Positions 9,104-18,754 of a DNA stretch of 64,000 nt are shown in pieces. The stretch is taken from NCBI RefSeq assembly GCF_000282215.1, contig NZ_AKJS01000070.1, positions 1 through 64,000 on the forward strand, in the 5' to 3' direction. The stretch comes from Pseudomonas sp. GM21. Its GTDB lineage: Bacteria; Pseudomonadota; Gammaproteobacteria; Pseudomonadales; Pseudomonadaceae. Numbering within the stretch: the stretch's first letter is position 1; the number at the start of each line of letters is the position of its first letter. Both the position numbers and the translations under genes were made by a program. The notes below the pieces were generated by a model, which made no database searches, was not told the DNA's origin, and saw only the letters and a list, made by a program, of their open reading frames with translations.

Positions 9104-9613
9104 TTAGAACGCGCCCATGTAATCGCGCTTGCCCACTTCCACACCGTTATGACGCAGCAATGCGTAAGTGGTGGTGACGTGGAAGAAGAACTGCGGCAGG
9201 CCGTAGCTCAGCAGGTAAGCCTGGCCACTGAAGCGCTTCTCTTTAGGCGTGCCCGGACGGGTCACGATCTCGATGCCTTCCTTGCCGTTGATCTGCTCCG
9301 GCTTGATCTCGGCGATGTAGGCCAGAACCTTGCTCAGCAGCGCTTGCAGCTCGGCGAAGGTGGTTTCGGTGTCGTCGTACTTCGGCAATTCAACTTCGGC
9401 CAGGCGCGAGGAAACGCCTTTGGCGAAATCAACGGCGATCTGCACCTGACGCACCAGCGGGAACATGTCCGGGTACAGGCGGGCTTGCAGGAACGCGTTC
9501 GGGTCGATGTTCTTTTCGGTAGCGTGCGCTTCTGCTTTTTTCAGCACGTCACTCAGGGCGGTGAGCATTTGCTTGAAAACAGGAACGGAAGCGTCGTACA
9601 GGGAAATGGTCAT
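9104..9613 (-). CDS. DUF1993 family protein
   Basis: The 169-residue soluble helical protein begins MTISLYDASVPVF; I chose this ATG because homologues of this family start here and the upstream codons look non-coding. DUF1993 proteins are widespread in proteobacteria and resemble small four-helix (DinB-like) folds, but no biochemical role is established. The C-terminal FFFHVTTTYALLRHNGVEVGKRDYMG is the typical family ending. It stands alone between terminators. Confidence 0.85.
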   Translation of the reverse strand: MTISLYDASVPVFKQMLTALSDVLKKAEAHATEKNIDPNAFLQARLYPDMFPLVRQVQIAVDFAKGVSSRLAEVELPKYDDTETTFAELQALLSKVLAYIAEIKPEQINGKEGIEIVTRPGTPKEKRFSGQAYLLSYGLPQFFFHVTTTYALLRHNGVEVGKRDYMGAF

Positions 9614-9843
9614 GGCAGTCTCGTGTGGTGACAGGAGGGGAAAACGTCGGCCGATTATAGCCATCCCCGCCCCTTCCGGGACGGGTCTTTTTCCGCTGTC
9701 GCGCACCTTCCCCGCTGCAACGGCCTTCGTCATCATCGACACCGTGACCGTGGGGCACAACAAATTCTGTTGCCATTGGCGCCCGTCAATCTAAAGTGCA
9801 TTCACGCAAGTGAACAACATGAACCGGGTAAGGATGCGCCACC

Positions 9844-10491
9844 ATGAGCACTGAGCAAGAAACAACCTTCGACGAGCCGCGGCTTAACAGCACGGAAATC
9901 CGCATTCTGGGCTCGCTGATCGAGAAACAGGCCACCAGCCCGGAAACCTATCCCCTGACCCTCAATGCCCTGGTGATCGCCTGCAACCAGAAAACCAGCC
10001 GAGAACCGGTGATGAACCTGACTCAGGGCCAGGTCGGCCAGAGCCTGCGGGCGCTGGAAGGACGCGGCTTCACCAAACTGGTGATGGGCAGTCGCGCGGA
10101 TCGCTGGGAACACAAGGTCGACAAGGCCCTGGAGCTGGTGCCGGCGCAGGTGATACTGACCGGGTTGTTGTTCCTGCGTGGGCCGCAGACGGTCAATGAA
10201 CTGCTGACCCGCAGCGGCCGCATGCATGAATTTGAAGACACCGAACAGGTGGTTCATCAACTGGAGCGTTTGATTGCTCGGGGGTTGGCGTTGCTGATCC
10301 CAAAACAGGCCGGACAGCGAGAAGACCGGTATATGCATGCGCTGGGGGATCCGGCGGATATCGAGGTTATCCTCGCGGCACGGCAGAACCCGGTGGAACG
10401 CGGCGCTGCCAGCGGCGTTTCGATTGAACGAATCGAAGAACTTGAAGCGCGCATCGCCGCGCTGGAAGAGCGCCTGGCACGCCTCGAATAA
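9844..10491 (+). CDS. yceH: YceH family protein (DUF480)
   Basis: The 215-residue protein contains two winged-helix domains characteristic of YceH: the first around residues 14-95 ([25 protein letters not shown]) and the second around 100-170. A short coiled coil ends it ([19 protein letters not shown]). Members are cytoplasmic and probably bind nucleic acid or a partner protein, but the function is unknown. It is monocistronic and followed by a REP-like palindrome. Confidence 0.9.
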   Translation: MSTEQETTFDEPRLNSTEIRILGSLIEKQATSPETYPLTLNALVIACNQKTSREPVMNLTQGQVGQSLRALEGRGFTKLVMGSRADRWEHKVDKALELVPAQVILTGLLFLRGPQTVNELLTRSGRMHEFEDTEQVVHQLERLIARGLALLIPKQAGQREDRYMHALGDPADIEVILAARQNPVERGAASGVSIERIEELEARIAALEERLARLE

Positions 10492-10503
10492 CAACCCAAC
10501 CCC

Positions 10504-10625
10504 TTGTAGCAGCTGCCGAACAGCGCGAGGCTGCGTTCGGCGGCGCAGCCGTCGTAATCCCGGCAATTGAGTGTTGTCAGGCATACCGCAGAAGCAGCCT
10601 CGCGCTGCTCGTCAGCTGCTACAGG
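10504..10625. repeat. REP-like inverted repeat, TGTAGCAGCTGC type
   Basis: The outer arms TTGTAGCAGCTGCCGA and its near-complement CAGCTGCTACAGG enclose CGCGAGGCTGCG and its complement. This family is distinct from the GAGCGAGCC REP and recurs at 32663-32810. Confidence 0.85.
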
Positions 10626-10644
10626 ATCTGCGTACGCCAGGCTA

Positions 10645-11163
10645 TTACTCACCGTCCCAGTAATCCACCCCATCGCCCGGGCGGGCGATGGCGACAAAGC
10701 CTGAAGCATTGCCCTCGGCATCCATCTTGAAATCATCCATCACCGCGTATTTTCCGGAATCGGGGTACTCGCAGATCTCCGGCGATTGCTGGGTGCTCAC
10801 CGCCAGATAACGCAGCTCAGCGTTGCTGGTGTTGATGATCTGGTGCGCCGCTTCCGGACCACCCGGCGGGCACGCGATCACGTCACCGGCGCGAATCGGG
10901 AAACGCTCGGTCCCGAGACGAATCTCCCCTGCCCCGGCCACGACGTAAAACATCTCCTCGTTGACGCGATGACTGTGAAACGGACTGCCTCGCATGCCCG
11001 GTTCCAACACATACAACCGATACCCGAGTTTCTGAGCGCCCAGTTGCTGGCCCACGCGGGCTAACCGTTGTTGGTATCGGCCAGCCGTGTCCCCAGTGGG
11101 GGCCATCGCTTCGGGCAATGGTTCAAGATCGATCTGATTCAGGTTGAGAATGCGCGGATGCAT
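10645..11163 (-). CDS. Cupin-domain protein
   Basis: The 172-residue protein has a single cupin barrel. The metal-binding motif is visible as GSPFHSHRVNEEMFYVVAGAGE, with two His and a Glu spaced as in cupin motif 1, and PPGGPEAAHQIIN as motif 2. I chose the ATG at 11163 because it is preceded by AGGAGA. It begins 10 bp after the shikimate-dehydrogenase-like gene, so the two form an operon and may act on the same aromatic or polyol metabolite. The substrate is unknown. Confidence 0.85.
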   Translation of the reverse strand: MHPRILNLNQIDLEPLPEAMAPTGDTAGRYQQRLARVGQQLGAQKLGYRLYVLEPGMRGSPFHSHRVNEEMFYVVAGAGEIRLGTERFPIRAGDVIACPPGGPEAAHQIINTSNAELRYLAVSTQQSPEICEYPDSGKYAVMDDFKMDAEGNASGFVAIARPGDGVDYWDGE

Positions 11164-11173
11164 GGGGCTTCTC

Positions 11174-11992
11174 CTAGCTGCGGGCAAATTCCACGGCTTT
11201 GTGGAACTGCTCATCTGTCGGTCTGACGCCGGTATACAGCACAAATTGCTCCAGGGCCTGGATGGCGACCACTTCCAGCCCGGTAATCACCTGCTTGCCT
11301 TCTGCGCGTCCCCGCACAATCAGTGGTGTTTCCGAGGGGATCGCCACCACATCGAAGACCGTCTCGGCAGCGGCAATGGTTTCAGGATCGAACGCCAGTT
11401 GATCGGCCTCCGGGCCGCCCGTCATGCCGATCGGTGTGACGTTGATCAGCATGTGCGGGCGCTGTGCGCCCAGTTCCGCTTGCCACTGATAGCCCAGGGA
11501 GTCAGCCAATGCACGCCCGGCGCGTGCATTACGGGCGATGATCAAGCCGTTTTTATAGCCTCCGTCGCGCAAGGCGCTGGCCACCGCTTTGGCCATGCCG
11601 CCGCTGCCGCGCAGGGCAAAGGTCGAGTCCTTGGGGACTTCGTGGGATTTGAGCAGTTGCGCGACGGCAATGTAATCCGTGTTGTAGGCCTTTAAATGGC
11701 CATCCGTGTTGACGATGGTGTTGATCGATTGAATGGCCGCCGCCGAGGCGTCCAGTTCATCCACCAGTGCGATGCAGGCTTCCTTGAACGGCATCGACAC
11801 GCCGCAGCCACGAATACCCAGGGCCCGAATACCACCCACGGCACCGGGCAAATCCTGGCTGCTGAACGCTTTGTAGTAGAAGTTCAGGCCCAGTTGTTCA
11901 TACAGATGATTGTGAAACCGCAGGCCAAAGTTGCCGGGGCGCGCGGACAGCGACATGCACAGCTGAGTGTCTCGGTTGGGGTTCATCTGCAT
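11174..11992 (-). CDS. Shikimate 5-dehydrogenase-like protein
   Basis: The 272-residue NAD(P)-dependent dehydrogenase is related to AroE. The catalytic Lys motif appears as GVSMPFKEA, a substrate Asn/Asp pair as NTIVNTDG and YNTDYIA, and the Rossmann fold as ALRGSGGMAKAV. The nucleotide loop has RGSGGMA where AroE has GAGGA. It resembles the AroE-like (SdhL/YdiB) class rather than the biosynthetic AroE. It is therefore likely a catabolic or accessory quinate/shikimate-type enzyme and forms an operon with the cupin gene downstream. Confidence 0.82.
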   Translation of the reverse strand: MQMNPNRDTQLCMSLSARPGNFGLRFHNHLYEQLGLNFYYKAFSSQDLPGAVGGIRALGIRGCGVSMPFKEACIALVDELDASAAAIQSINTIVNTDGHLKAYNTDYIAVAQLLKSHEVPKDSTFALRGSGGMAKAVASALRDGGYKNGLIIARNARAGRALADSLGYQWQAELGAQRPHMLINVTPIGMTGGPEADQLAFDPETIAAAETVFDVVAIPSETPLIVRGRAEGKQVITGLEVVAIQALEQFVLYTGVRPTDEQFHKAVEFARS

Positions 11993-12240
11993 GAAACTTT
12001 CTCCTTCAATAGCACTTTCAGATGGACGGGATTAGCCATTCCATCGGGTCTGATCGATCATTACTGTACAGGCAGCGCGAGATAGCGCGGGCCGTCAGGA
12101 AACCGGTACAGACCTTACACAAAATTTACCTGACGACTGTGCTGATTTTCGAAGAAATGCTGTCTTAGAGGTATCCCCCGCGAGAATCCTTGGGTCTATT
12201 GCAGACGCAAGCGCCGGGTCGAGGAGCCGAGGAATTATCA

Positions 12241-12608
12241 TGATTCGTTCAATTCCTGCAGTTGCCTTTCTGATCGGTGCACTCGCAATCACAGCGCCGG
12301 CGCAAGCCCATGGCGGTGGTTGTGGTAACTGCTGGCAAGGTCCAGCGATTTATGGCGCGATCGTCGGTTCAGCCCTCGTCGGTTCGGCCCTGATTAACGC
12401 CAATCGGCCGGTCTATGTACAACAACAACCGGTCTATTACCAACCGCCACCGGTTTACTACCAACCAGCGCCGGTCTACGTGCAACAACCCGTCTATTAC
12501 GCCCCTGCACCGGTTTACTACGGTCCACCGCGTTACTACGGCCCGCCGCGTTATTACGGCCCGCCACGCGGTTACTATGGCCGTGGCCACGGTAATGGTC
12601 ACTGGTAA
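12241..12608 (+). CDS. Secreted Tyr/Pro-rich repeat protein
   Basis: The protein has a signal peptide (FLIGALAITAPAQA-HG) and then a Gly/Cys-rich piece (HGGGCGNCWQGP). A short hydrophobic stretch follows, then tandem PVYYQPP/PVYVQQ and PPRYYG repeats covering residues 58-113, ending in RGHGNGHW. Such low-complexity proteins are usual in Pseudomonas envelopes; the role is unknown. The repeats are imperfect, so slippage may change their number between strains. A terminator follows closely. Confidence 0.8.
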
Positions 12609-12614
12609 TCACCC

Positions 12615-12641
12615 GGCCCCGCCTTAGCAACGGGGCTTTTT
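12615..12641 (+). terminator. Rho-independent terminator
   Basis: GGCCCCG and CGGGGCT form the stem around CCTTAGCAA, followed by TTTTTA, just after the stop at 12608. Confidence 0.75.
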
Positions 12642-12833
12642 ATGACCTTTTATCAGCGAACGTCCGGATAAATCGCTTCAATGTCGCTGTGGGAACAGCA
12701 TCGGCGGTTCAAATTGGCAATATTGACTTGAATCACCCCCGTCTTGCGCCAAACGGTCATATTTATGTCATGTCAGGTCCGCAAGCTTGGATCTGTCCGC
12801 AAACAACAGGTCAATAACAACAAGGACGACCTC

Positions 12834-13028
12834 ATGCCCACACAAAACCCGCACCGCATTGTCGGTTTGTGCACTTCCAGCAAGGTGTACAACGCTTTGA
12901 CCGAACTCAAGCACCTGGAAGGCCATCGCAGCGCCAAGTTCCTTTCCCTGCTGGCGGAAAACCTGGTGCGCAAAGGCCTGCTCAATGAGCACGAAGTGGT
13001 TCATATGCTCGATCTGGTCGTCGACTGA
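12834..13028 (+). CDS. Small hypothetical protein, 64 residues
   Basis: I chose the ATG at 12834 because AAGGACGA precedes it; the frame is open further up but without a credible ribosome site. The protein is soluble and helical (SSKVYNALTELKHLEGHRSAKFLSLL, then LVRKGLLNEHEVVHMLDLVVD). The basic N-half and acidic C-half suggest a small regulatory or binding protein. I do not recognise it, though it looks like a Pseudomonas-specific conserved protein. Confidence 0.65.
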   Translation: MPTQNPHRIVGLCTSSKVYNALTELKHLEGHRSAKFLSLLAENLVRKGLLNEHEVVHMLDLVVD

Positions 13029-13128
13029 GGCGAACAGTCATCGGCGTCAATGACGACTATCGAAAGCGTTGATTTTCCGTTTTTGAGCCGGGTCCGTAAG
13101 GTAGCCCCATCGATTGATGGAGGTACTT

Positions 13129-13311
13129 ATGTCCCAGGTTCAAATCATGTCCGTAATTGGCAGCGCCGTTCCCGCCCCGCTTAGAGCGCGGGGGCTGCTT
13201 GCCTGCTGGTATCTGGTGCAGGACGGCGAGGCCATCAGCGGTCCGCTCACCTCGCTGCCGGACGCCCAGGCCTTGTCACAGCGTATCGACCAAGGTCGGC
13301 TCAGCGCCTAA
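13129..13311 (+). CDS. Small hypothetical protein, 60 residues
   Basis: The ATG at 13129 follows GGAGG at good spacing. The sequence contains LLACWYLVQDGEAISGPLTSLPDAQALSQRI, which looks like a short GYF-2-like or WYxxxDGxxxGP-type module (residues 25-55). This is a resemblance only. The 3' end overlaps the convergent AI-2E permease gene by 4 bp. Confidence 0.6.
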   Translation: MSQVQIMSVIGSAVPAPLRARGLLACWYLVQDGEAISGPLTSLPDAQALSQRIDQGRLSA

Positions 13312-14369
13312 GGCAGCTGCACCTTCGGTTTGGTTTCAAGGAAAATGGCCCAGCTCGATATGAACAAGGCGGCGATCAGTGGCCCGATGACAAAGCCGTT
13401 GAGGCCAAAGACTGCCAGCCCGCCCAGGGTCGAGATGAGGATCAGGTAGTCCGGCATCTTGGTGTCCTTGCCCACCAGGATCGGTCGCAGCACGTTATCC
13501 ACCAGGCCGATCACAAAAATCCCGTACAGCCCCAACACCACGCCCTGCCAGATCGACCCGCCGAGCAGGAAAAACGCCGCCGCCGGCGCCCAGATAATCC
13601 CCGCCCCCACCGCTGGCAACAGCGACAAAAACGCCATCAGCACCGCCCAGAGCAACACGCTCGGGATGTCCAGAAACCAGAAAATCAAACCACCCAAGGC
13701 GCCCTGTGTGATCGCCACCAATAAGTTACCCTTCACTGTGGCCCGCACTACCCGATTGAACTTGAGTTGCAACCGACGTTTCTGGTGTTCCTGCAACGGC
13801 ACGGCCGCGCGAACCTGGCGTGCCAGGTCGGCACCGTCGCGCAAAAAGAAATACAACAGGTAGAGCATGATGAAAAAGCTCACCACAAATTCAAATGTTC
13901 CCTGGCCGAAACTGAACACCTGAGTGGCAATAAACTCGTTACCCGTTACCGCACTCTTGATGATTTTTTCCCGCAGCCCGCTCAGTTCACCCACCCCCGC
14001 CCGATCGAGCAAATGCTGGAAGTACGGAGGGAGGCTGTGTTTGAAGTGGGACACATACCCCGCTATGTCCAACTCCCCACTTTCGATGTTTTTGTACAGT
14101 ACCGCCCCCTCTTGAACCAGGAAGAAGGCGAGGATGATCACCGGCAGGATCGCAATCACCAGGCAGATACTCAGTGTGAGCAGCGACGTCATGTTGCGCT
14201 CCCAACCCAGCTTCAATTGCAGTCGACGCTGCATCGGCGCAAAGAGGATGCCAAGGATCACCGCCCAGAACACCGCGCCGTAGAACGGCAGCAAGATCCA
14301 GATGAACGCGACAGTGACCACCCCCAACAAAATCACCAGCGATTTATTTCGTACGGTTTTTTCGTTCAT
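13308..14369 (-). CDS. AI-2E family transporter (PerM/YdiK-like)
   Basis: The 353-residue inner-membrane protein has seven or eight hydrophobic segments. The family pattern is present: N-terminal hydrophobic hairpins (LVILLGVVTVAFIWILLPFYGAVFW), a central soluble segment around residues 90-150, and C-terminal LLPAVGAGIIWAPAAAFFLL and DNVLRPILVG, the best-conserved motif of the family. Members have been linked to autoinducer-2 export or ion exchange, but most, including this one, have no proven substrate. It is monocistronic. Confidence 0.9.
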   Translation of the reverse strand: MNEKTVRNKSLVILLGVVTVAFIWILLPFYGAVFWAVILGILFAPMQRRLQLKLGWERNMTSLLTLSICLVIAILPVIILAFFLVQEGAVLYKNIESGELDIAGYVSHFKHSLPPYFQHLLDRAGVGELSGLREKIIKSAVTGNEFIATQVFSFGQGTFEFVVSFFIMLYLLYFFLRDGADLARQVRAAVPLQEHQKRRLQLKFNRVVRATVKGNLLVAITQGALGGLIFWFLDIPSVLLWAVLMAFLSLLPAVGAGIIWAPAAAFFLLGGSIWQGVVLGLYGIFVIGLVDNVLRPILVGKDTKMPDYLILISTLGGLAVFGLNGFVIGPLIAALFISSWAIFLETKPKVQLP

Positions 14370-14536
14370 GTCCGATCCGTGTCAGTGCGCAGGTGCTTAT
14401 AAGTTGAGCTGTCCTAATGCTTAGTCCTCCACGGTTCGCGCGAGTGCCATGCGTTTGTTCACAAAGCCTGGATCCAGATCAATAAACTCCCTGGGCAAGG
14501 CGCCTATGCTCTCAGCCTTTTGCGACTGACATTGCC

Positions 14537-15865
14537 ATGACTCCCCTTGCCCCCGAACTGCTCGCCCCCGCCGGCACCTTGAAAAACATGCGTTATGCCT
14601 TCGCCTACGGCGCCGATGCGGTGTACGCCGGCCAGCCGCGCTACAGCTTGCGGGTGCGCAATAACGAATTCGATCACGCCAACCTGGCCCTTGGGATCCA
14701 GGAAGCCCAGGCGCATGGCAAGCGCTTTTATGTGGTGGTGAACATTGCGCCGCACAACGCCAAGCTCAAGACCTTCCTCAAGGATCTGGCACCGGTGATC
14801 GCCATGGCACCGGACGCGCTGATCATGTCCGATCCGGGTCTGATCATGCTGGTGCGGCGGCACTTCCCGCAGATGCCGATTCATCTGTCGGTGCAGGCCA
14901 ATACCGTCAATTGGGCGAGTGTCGAGTTCTGGCAGCAACAGGGCGTGAGCCGGATCATCCTGTCGCGGGAACTGTCCCTGGAAGAAATCGCAGAAATCCG
15001 CCAGCAAGTGCCGGCCATGGAGCTGGAGGTGTTTGTCCACGGCGCGTTGTGCATGGCGTATTCCGGACGTTGCCTGCTGTCGGGTTACATGAACAAGCGC
15101 GATGCCAATCAGGGCAGTTGCACCAACGCCTGCCGCTGGAAATATTCGGCGCAAGAGGCCACGGAAAACCAGCTCGGCGAGATCGTCCAGCAGTATCAGC
15201 CTGAACCGACCCTCGGTATTGGCGCCCCAACCGATCAGGTGTTCCTGTTGCAGGAAGCCAATCGACCGGACGAACTGATGCCGGCTTTCGAAGACGAGCA
15301 CGGCACCTACATCATGAATGCCAAGGACCTGCGCGCCGTTCAACATGTCGAGCGTCTGACGCACATGGGCGTGCACTCGCTGAAGATCGAAGGACGGACC
15401 AAATCCCATTTCTATTGCGCGCGCACCACGCAGGTGTATCGCCAGGCTATCGACGATGCCGTCGCCGGCCGTGAATTCGACCGTAGCCTGATGACCGATC
15501 TGGAGTCATTGGCGCAGCGCGGCTACACCGAAGGTTTTTTGCGTCGGCATGTGCATGACGAATATCAGAACTATCAGCACGGCAGCTCGGTGTCGGAGCG
15601 CCAGCAGTTTGTCGGTGAATTGACCGGTGAGCGGCGTGAGGGGCTGGCGGAGGTCAAAGTGAAGAACCGCTTTGGCCTGGGCGATCACATGGAATTGATG
15701 ACACCCCAGGGCAACTTCCATTTCGACTTACATCAATTGCAAAACATCAAAGGCGAGCCGATTGAAGTCGCTCCGGGGGACGGGCACACGGTGTATTTGC
15801 CGATCCCGGACTCGGTGGACCTGAAGTTTGGCTTGTTGATGCGCGATGTCGGTGCTAGCCAGTAA
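14537..15865 (+). CDS. trhP: tRNA 5-hydroxyuridine synthesis protein TrhP (YegQ, U32 peptidase family)
   Basis: TrhP is needed for the prephenate-dependent route to 5-hydroxyuridine at the wobble position of tRNAs, which becomes cmo5U. The 442-residue protein starts with the U32 signature PELLAPAGTLKNMRYAFAYGADAVYAG. It carries the Cys-rich motif SGRCLLSGYMNKRDANQGSCTNACRW (three Cys near residues 175-200, likely Fe-S ligands) and ends with a small beta domain. It matches E. coli YegQ across its length. It is monocistronic in this window. Confidence 0.92.
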   Translation: MTPLAPELLAPAGTLKNMRYAFAYGADAVYAGQPRYSLRVRNNEFDHANLALGIQEAQAHGKRFYVVVNIAPHNAKLKTFLKDLAPVIAMAPDALIMSDPGLIMLVRRHFPQMPIHLSVQANTVNWASVEFWQQQGVSRIILSRELSLEEIAEIRQQVPAMELEVFVHGALCMAYSGRCLLSGYMNKRDANQGSCTNACRWKYSAQEATENQLGEIVQQYQPEPTLGIGAPTDQVFLLQEANRPDELMPAFEDEHGTYIMNAKDLRAVQHVERLTHMGVHSLKIEGRTKSHFYCARTTQVYRQAIDDAVAGREFDRSLMTDLESLAQRGYTEGFLRRHVHDEYQNYQHGSSVSERQQFVGELTGERREGLAEVKVKNRFGLGDHMELMTPQGNFHFDLHQLQNIKGEPIEVAPGDGHTVYLPIPDSVDLKFGLLMRDVGASQ

Positions 15866-15924
15866 TGATCGGCCTGTAACACTGACTTAGTGACGAGGGA
15901 GGTTGCCCGCCAGTGTGGCGTTCG

Positions 15925-16803
15925 CTAATCCATCTCGACTGATTGGACTAGCCAGTCTTTGAACGCCGTCATCGCCGCCGTTTCTGTGCGCGACTGCAAG
16001 CGGGTCAGCCAGTAGCTACCGGTGGTGATTCCGATGCCAAAAGGTTGTTCGATGGCACCCGAAGCCAATTGCCGAGAAAACATCAGGGGCGGCGCCAACG
16101 CAATGCCGGCGCCTTGGAGTGCGGCTTCCATCATCGCCAGCGAAGAATCGAAAACAATGCTCTTGGCGGACGGCGCATTGGCTGGCAACCCACAGGCCAA
16201 AAACCACTCAGGCCATTCGTCTGTGCGATAGGAACGTAACAAGGTCTGTTTCAGCAGATCCTCAGGCGATCGCAATTGCCGGGCGAGTTCGGGAACGCAC
16301 AACACCGACAACGGCGCATCGATCAACCGCAGCGCTTCAATCCCGTGCCACGCGCCAGCACCAAATCGAATCGCGTAATCCAGACCTTCAGCGGCCACAT
16401 CCACCCGGTTGTTATTGGTCGACAGTCGTAAATCTATAAATGGATGTTTCGCCTGGAAGTCCGCCAGCCGTGGCAACAGCCAACCGACCGCAAAGGTCCC
16501 CACTGCTCCCACCGTCAACACCTCTCGATAGTGTCCACCTTCAAAGCGCTCAAGCGTTTCGGCGATTCGATCGAAAGACTCGCGCAACACCGGCAGCAAG
16601 GTTTCACCTTCACTGGTCAGCAGCAGCCCGCGTGGCAAGCGCTTGAACAGCGTCACATTCAACTGGGCTTCAAGACTTTTGACCTGATGACTCACTGCCG
16701 CTGGCGTGACGAACAACTCCACTGCCGCGCGTGTGAAACTCAAATGACGTGCGGATGCCTCGAAAGCGCGCAATGCATTCAGTGGCAAGTGAGGACGAAT
16801 CAT
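15925..16803 (-). CDS. ampR: LysR-family regulator AmpR
   Basis: The 292-residue protein is very close in sequence to P. aeruginosa AmpR: it opens RPHLPLNALRAFEASARHLSFTRAA, and the recognition helix region is VTPAAVSHQVKSLE. AmpR binds muropeptides and switches the divergent ampC gene between repression and activation. The effector domain retains VLTVGAVGTFAVGWLLPRL and DLRLSTNNNRVD. The gene is back to back with the class C beta-lactamase gene, 162 bp apart, which is the classical arrangement. Confidence 0.92.
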   Translation of the reverse strand: MIRPHLPLNALRAFEASARHLSFTRAAVELFVTPAAVSHQVKSLEAQLNVTLFKRLPRGLLLTSEGETLLPVLRESFDRIAETLERFEGGHYREVLTVGAVGTFAVGWLLPRLADFQAKHPFIDLRLSTNNNRVDVAAEGLDYAIRFGAGAWHGIEALRLIDAPLSVLCVPELARQLRSPEDLLKQTLLRSYRTDEWPEWFLACGLPANAPSAKSIVFDSSLAMMEAALQGAGIALAPPLMFSRQLASGAIEQPFGIGITTGSYWLTRLQSRTETAAMTAFKDWLVQSVEMD

Positions 16804-16965
16804 GCCGACTCCATAGTTTTTCTAATGGCTAGCCCGAAATATCGTCGTTTGCCGACGCTCGGCAGACTGCCTAGATTTGGCCCGCCTGTTCGCTAGCCCG
16901 TTTTGCATGAGCGCATGGAGTGTAGCGGGTTACCATCATCACAACTCATGAAGAGTGGATCAGAC

Positions 16966-18132
16966 ATGTACACAGACAAACTGCCAAGGCTTGGGCTCTA
17001 CAGTGCTTTTGCACTCACCCTCGGCGCAGCGCCGTGCATCGCCGCGACACCGTCCGAGCAGCAGCTCGAAACGCTGGTCAATGCCGCCGTCGTTCCGGTG
17101 ATGCAGCAACAAAACATTACCGGGCTCGCTGTGGCGATCACCCAAAATGGCCAGCCGCATTACTTTAATTACGGTGTAACGTCCAAAGAGAACCGCAGAC
17201 CGGTCAGCCAGAACACCCTGTTCGAAATCGGCTCGGTCAGCAAAACCTTCACTGCCACGCTGGCCGCTTACGCGCAGGCCAACGGCAAACTATCCCTGTC
17301 CGAACCTGCCAGCGCTGTTTTGCCGATATTGCGAGGCAGTGCATTCGACCACATCAGCGTGCTGCAACTGGGGACCTACACCGCCGGCGGATTACCGCTG
17401 CAGTTCCCTAGTGAAGCTGACCATCCAGAGACAATGCTGGGTTACTTCAAGCAGTGGACACCGGTTTATCCGGCGGGCACCCATCGCCAGTATTCGAACC
17501 CAAGCATAGGGCTGTCCGGTTACCTCGCCGCCTACAGCATGGGTCAGCCGTTCGATGTCCTGATGGAAAAGACCCTATTACCGAAACTTGGCCTGAAGCA
17601 CACCTACCTCACGGTCCCCCAAGACCAGATGGGGCTATACGCTCAGGGTTACAACAAGGAAGACAAGCCCGTGCGCGTCGGGCCGGGCGCGCTGGACTCC
17701 GAAGCCTACGGCGTGAAAACCAGCACCTCGGACCTGCTGCGTTATGTTGATGCGAACATGAAACCCGGCAAACTGGAAAAGCCGTTGCAGCAAGCCATCG
17801 CCACAACCCATACCGGTTATTACACCGTGGGCGACATGACACAGGGGCTGGGTTGGGAGCTCTACCCTTACCCGGTCACGCTGGATCGACTGCTCGCCGG
17901 GAACTCGACGGAGATGGCGATGAACGCTCATACCGTCCATTGGCTCAATCCACCGCAAGCTGAACAAGAAAGCGTGTGGATCAACAAAACCGGTTCAACC
18001 GGCGGCTTCGGTGCCTACATCGCATTTGTCCCCTCGAAGGACATTGGCATCGTGATTCTGGCGAACAAAAACTACCCGAACCCGGAGCGAATCAAGATCG
18101 CCCACACGATATTGAACGCCTTGATGGAGTAA
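16966..18132 (+). CDS. ampC: Class C beta-lactamase (AmpC cephalosporinase)
   Basis: The 388-residue precursor has a signal peptide (residues 8-27, ending CIAA) and all class C motifs: SVSK with the nucleophile Ser90, YSN at 176-178, and KTG at 341-343. It hydrolyses cephalosporins and penicillins in the periplasm and would be induced through the divergent AmpR when peptidoglycan recycling is disturbed. I chose the ATG at 16966 because it directly precedes the signal peptide; the frame also opens at 16903. A motif TYTAGGLPLQFP matches the conserved region after the active site. It is chromosomal and not on a mobile element. Confidence 0.95.
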   Translation: MYTDKLPRLGLYSAFALTLGAAPCIAATPSEQQLETLVNAAVVPVMQQQNITGLAVAITQNGQPHYFNYGVTSKENRRPVSQNTLFEIGSVSKTFTATLAAYAQANGKLSLSEPASAVLPILRGSAFDHISVLQLGTYTAGGLPLQFPSEADHPETMLGYFKQWTPVYPAGTHRQYSNPSIGLSGYLAAYSMGQPFDVLMEKTLLPKLGLKHTYLTVPQDQMGLYAQGYNKEDKPVRVGPGALDSEAYGVKTSTSDLLRYVDANMKPGKLEKPLQQAIATTHTGYYTVGDMTQGLGWELYPYPVTLDRLLAGNSTEMAMNAHTVHWLNPPQAEQESVWINKTGSTGGFGAYIAFVPSKDIGIVILANKNYPNPERIKIAHTILNALME

Positions 18133-18171
18133 TCCACTGCGCTTGACGGTGGCGAGGATTCGGAATCGACG

Positions 18172-18203
18172 AAAAATGGGCGACCCCTTCAAGGTCGCCC
18201 ATT
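18172..18203 (-). terminator. Rho-independent terminator of the DUF6124 gene at 18221
   Basis: The perfect stem AATGGGCGACC/GGTCGCCCATT is followed on the minus strand by TTTTT. The same stem core and flank (TCGCCCATTGTCGTTA) recur at 18755-18796. Confidence 0.75.
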
Positions 18204-18220
18204 GTCGTTATTGCGTTTGC

Positions 18221-18592
18221 TCAATGCCAGGTCGGCGTCTGGCTGGCAGGTGCATCGTCTCGCGGATAAAGATTGTCTCGCACCTGATTCAGCGACATCT
18301 CGGCGACCGTCGCCAACTGCTGGATCGACAGCAGTACATTGAGATTCGGGCCGTCCAGCTTGCTGGCAAAATTGGCGATCAGAACATTCAGGGTGGCGAG
18401 CATTTCGCAGGCCTCATTCAGCAGGGTCAGTGTGTCGACGCCGGGGATAATGGCGAATATCTGCCGGGGCGAGGGAATATGCTTGGGATGCGGAGTGACC
18501 ACCGTTTTCGCGGTATCGCACACTTTCGCAGGGGCAGTATTATCGGCTTGGATTTGGGTTTGCAGTAGTTGAGACTTGTTGAACTTTTTCAC
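18221..18592 (-). CDS. DUF6124 family protein (copy 1)
   Basis: The 123-residue protein begins MKKFNKSQLLQ. Residues 40-115 hold the family core: IFAIIPGVDTLTLLNEACEMLATLNVLIANFASKLDG, then LSIQQLATVAEMSLNQVRDNL, two helical blocks. Many paralogues of this family occur in Pseudomonas genomes, but no function is known to me. It is clearly related to the gene at 19072 and has its own terminator of matching sequence, so the two are products of a local duplication. Confidence 0.8.
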   Translation of the reverse strand: MKKFNKSQLLQTQIQADNTAPAKVCDTAKTVVTPHPKHIPSPRQIFAIIPGVDTLTLLNEACEMLATLNVLIANFASKLDGPNLNVLLSIQQLATVAEMSLNQVRDNLYPRDDAPASQTPTWH

Positions 18593-18754
18593 AGGCGAGG
18601 CTCCTTCTTTCCACGGATGTTTTCGTCCTTAAGTCCCTAAATATCGCGGACTTCCATGAAGGCTAACGGTGTGCGCTGTAGGGCACTAGTTCATCAAGTG
18701 CTACGCAACTTGAATGAAACTTCCGAAGCCAGCAAAGACGGATACTTCACGCGC

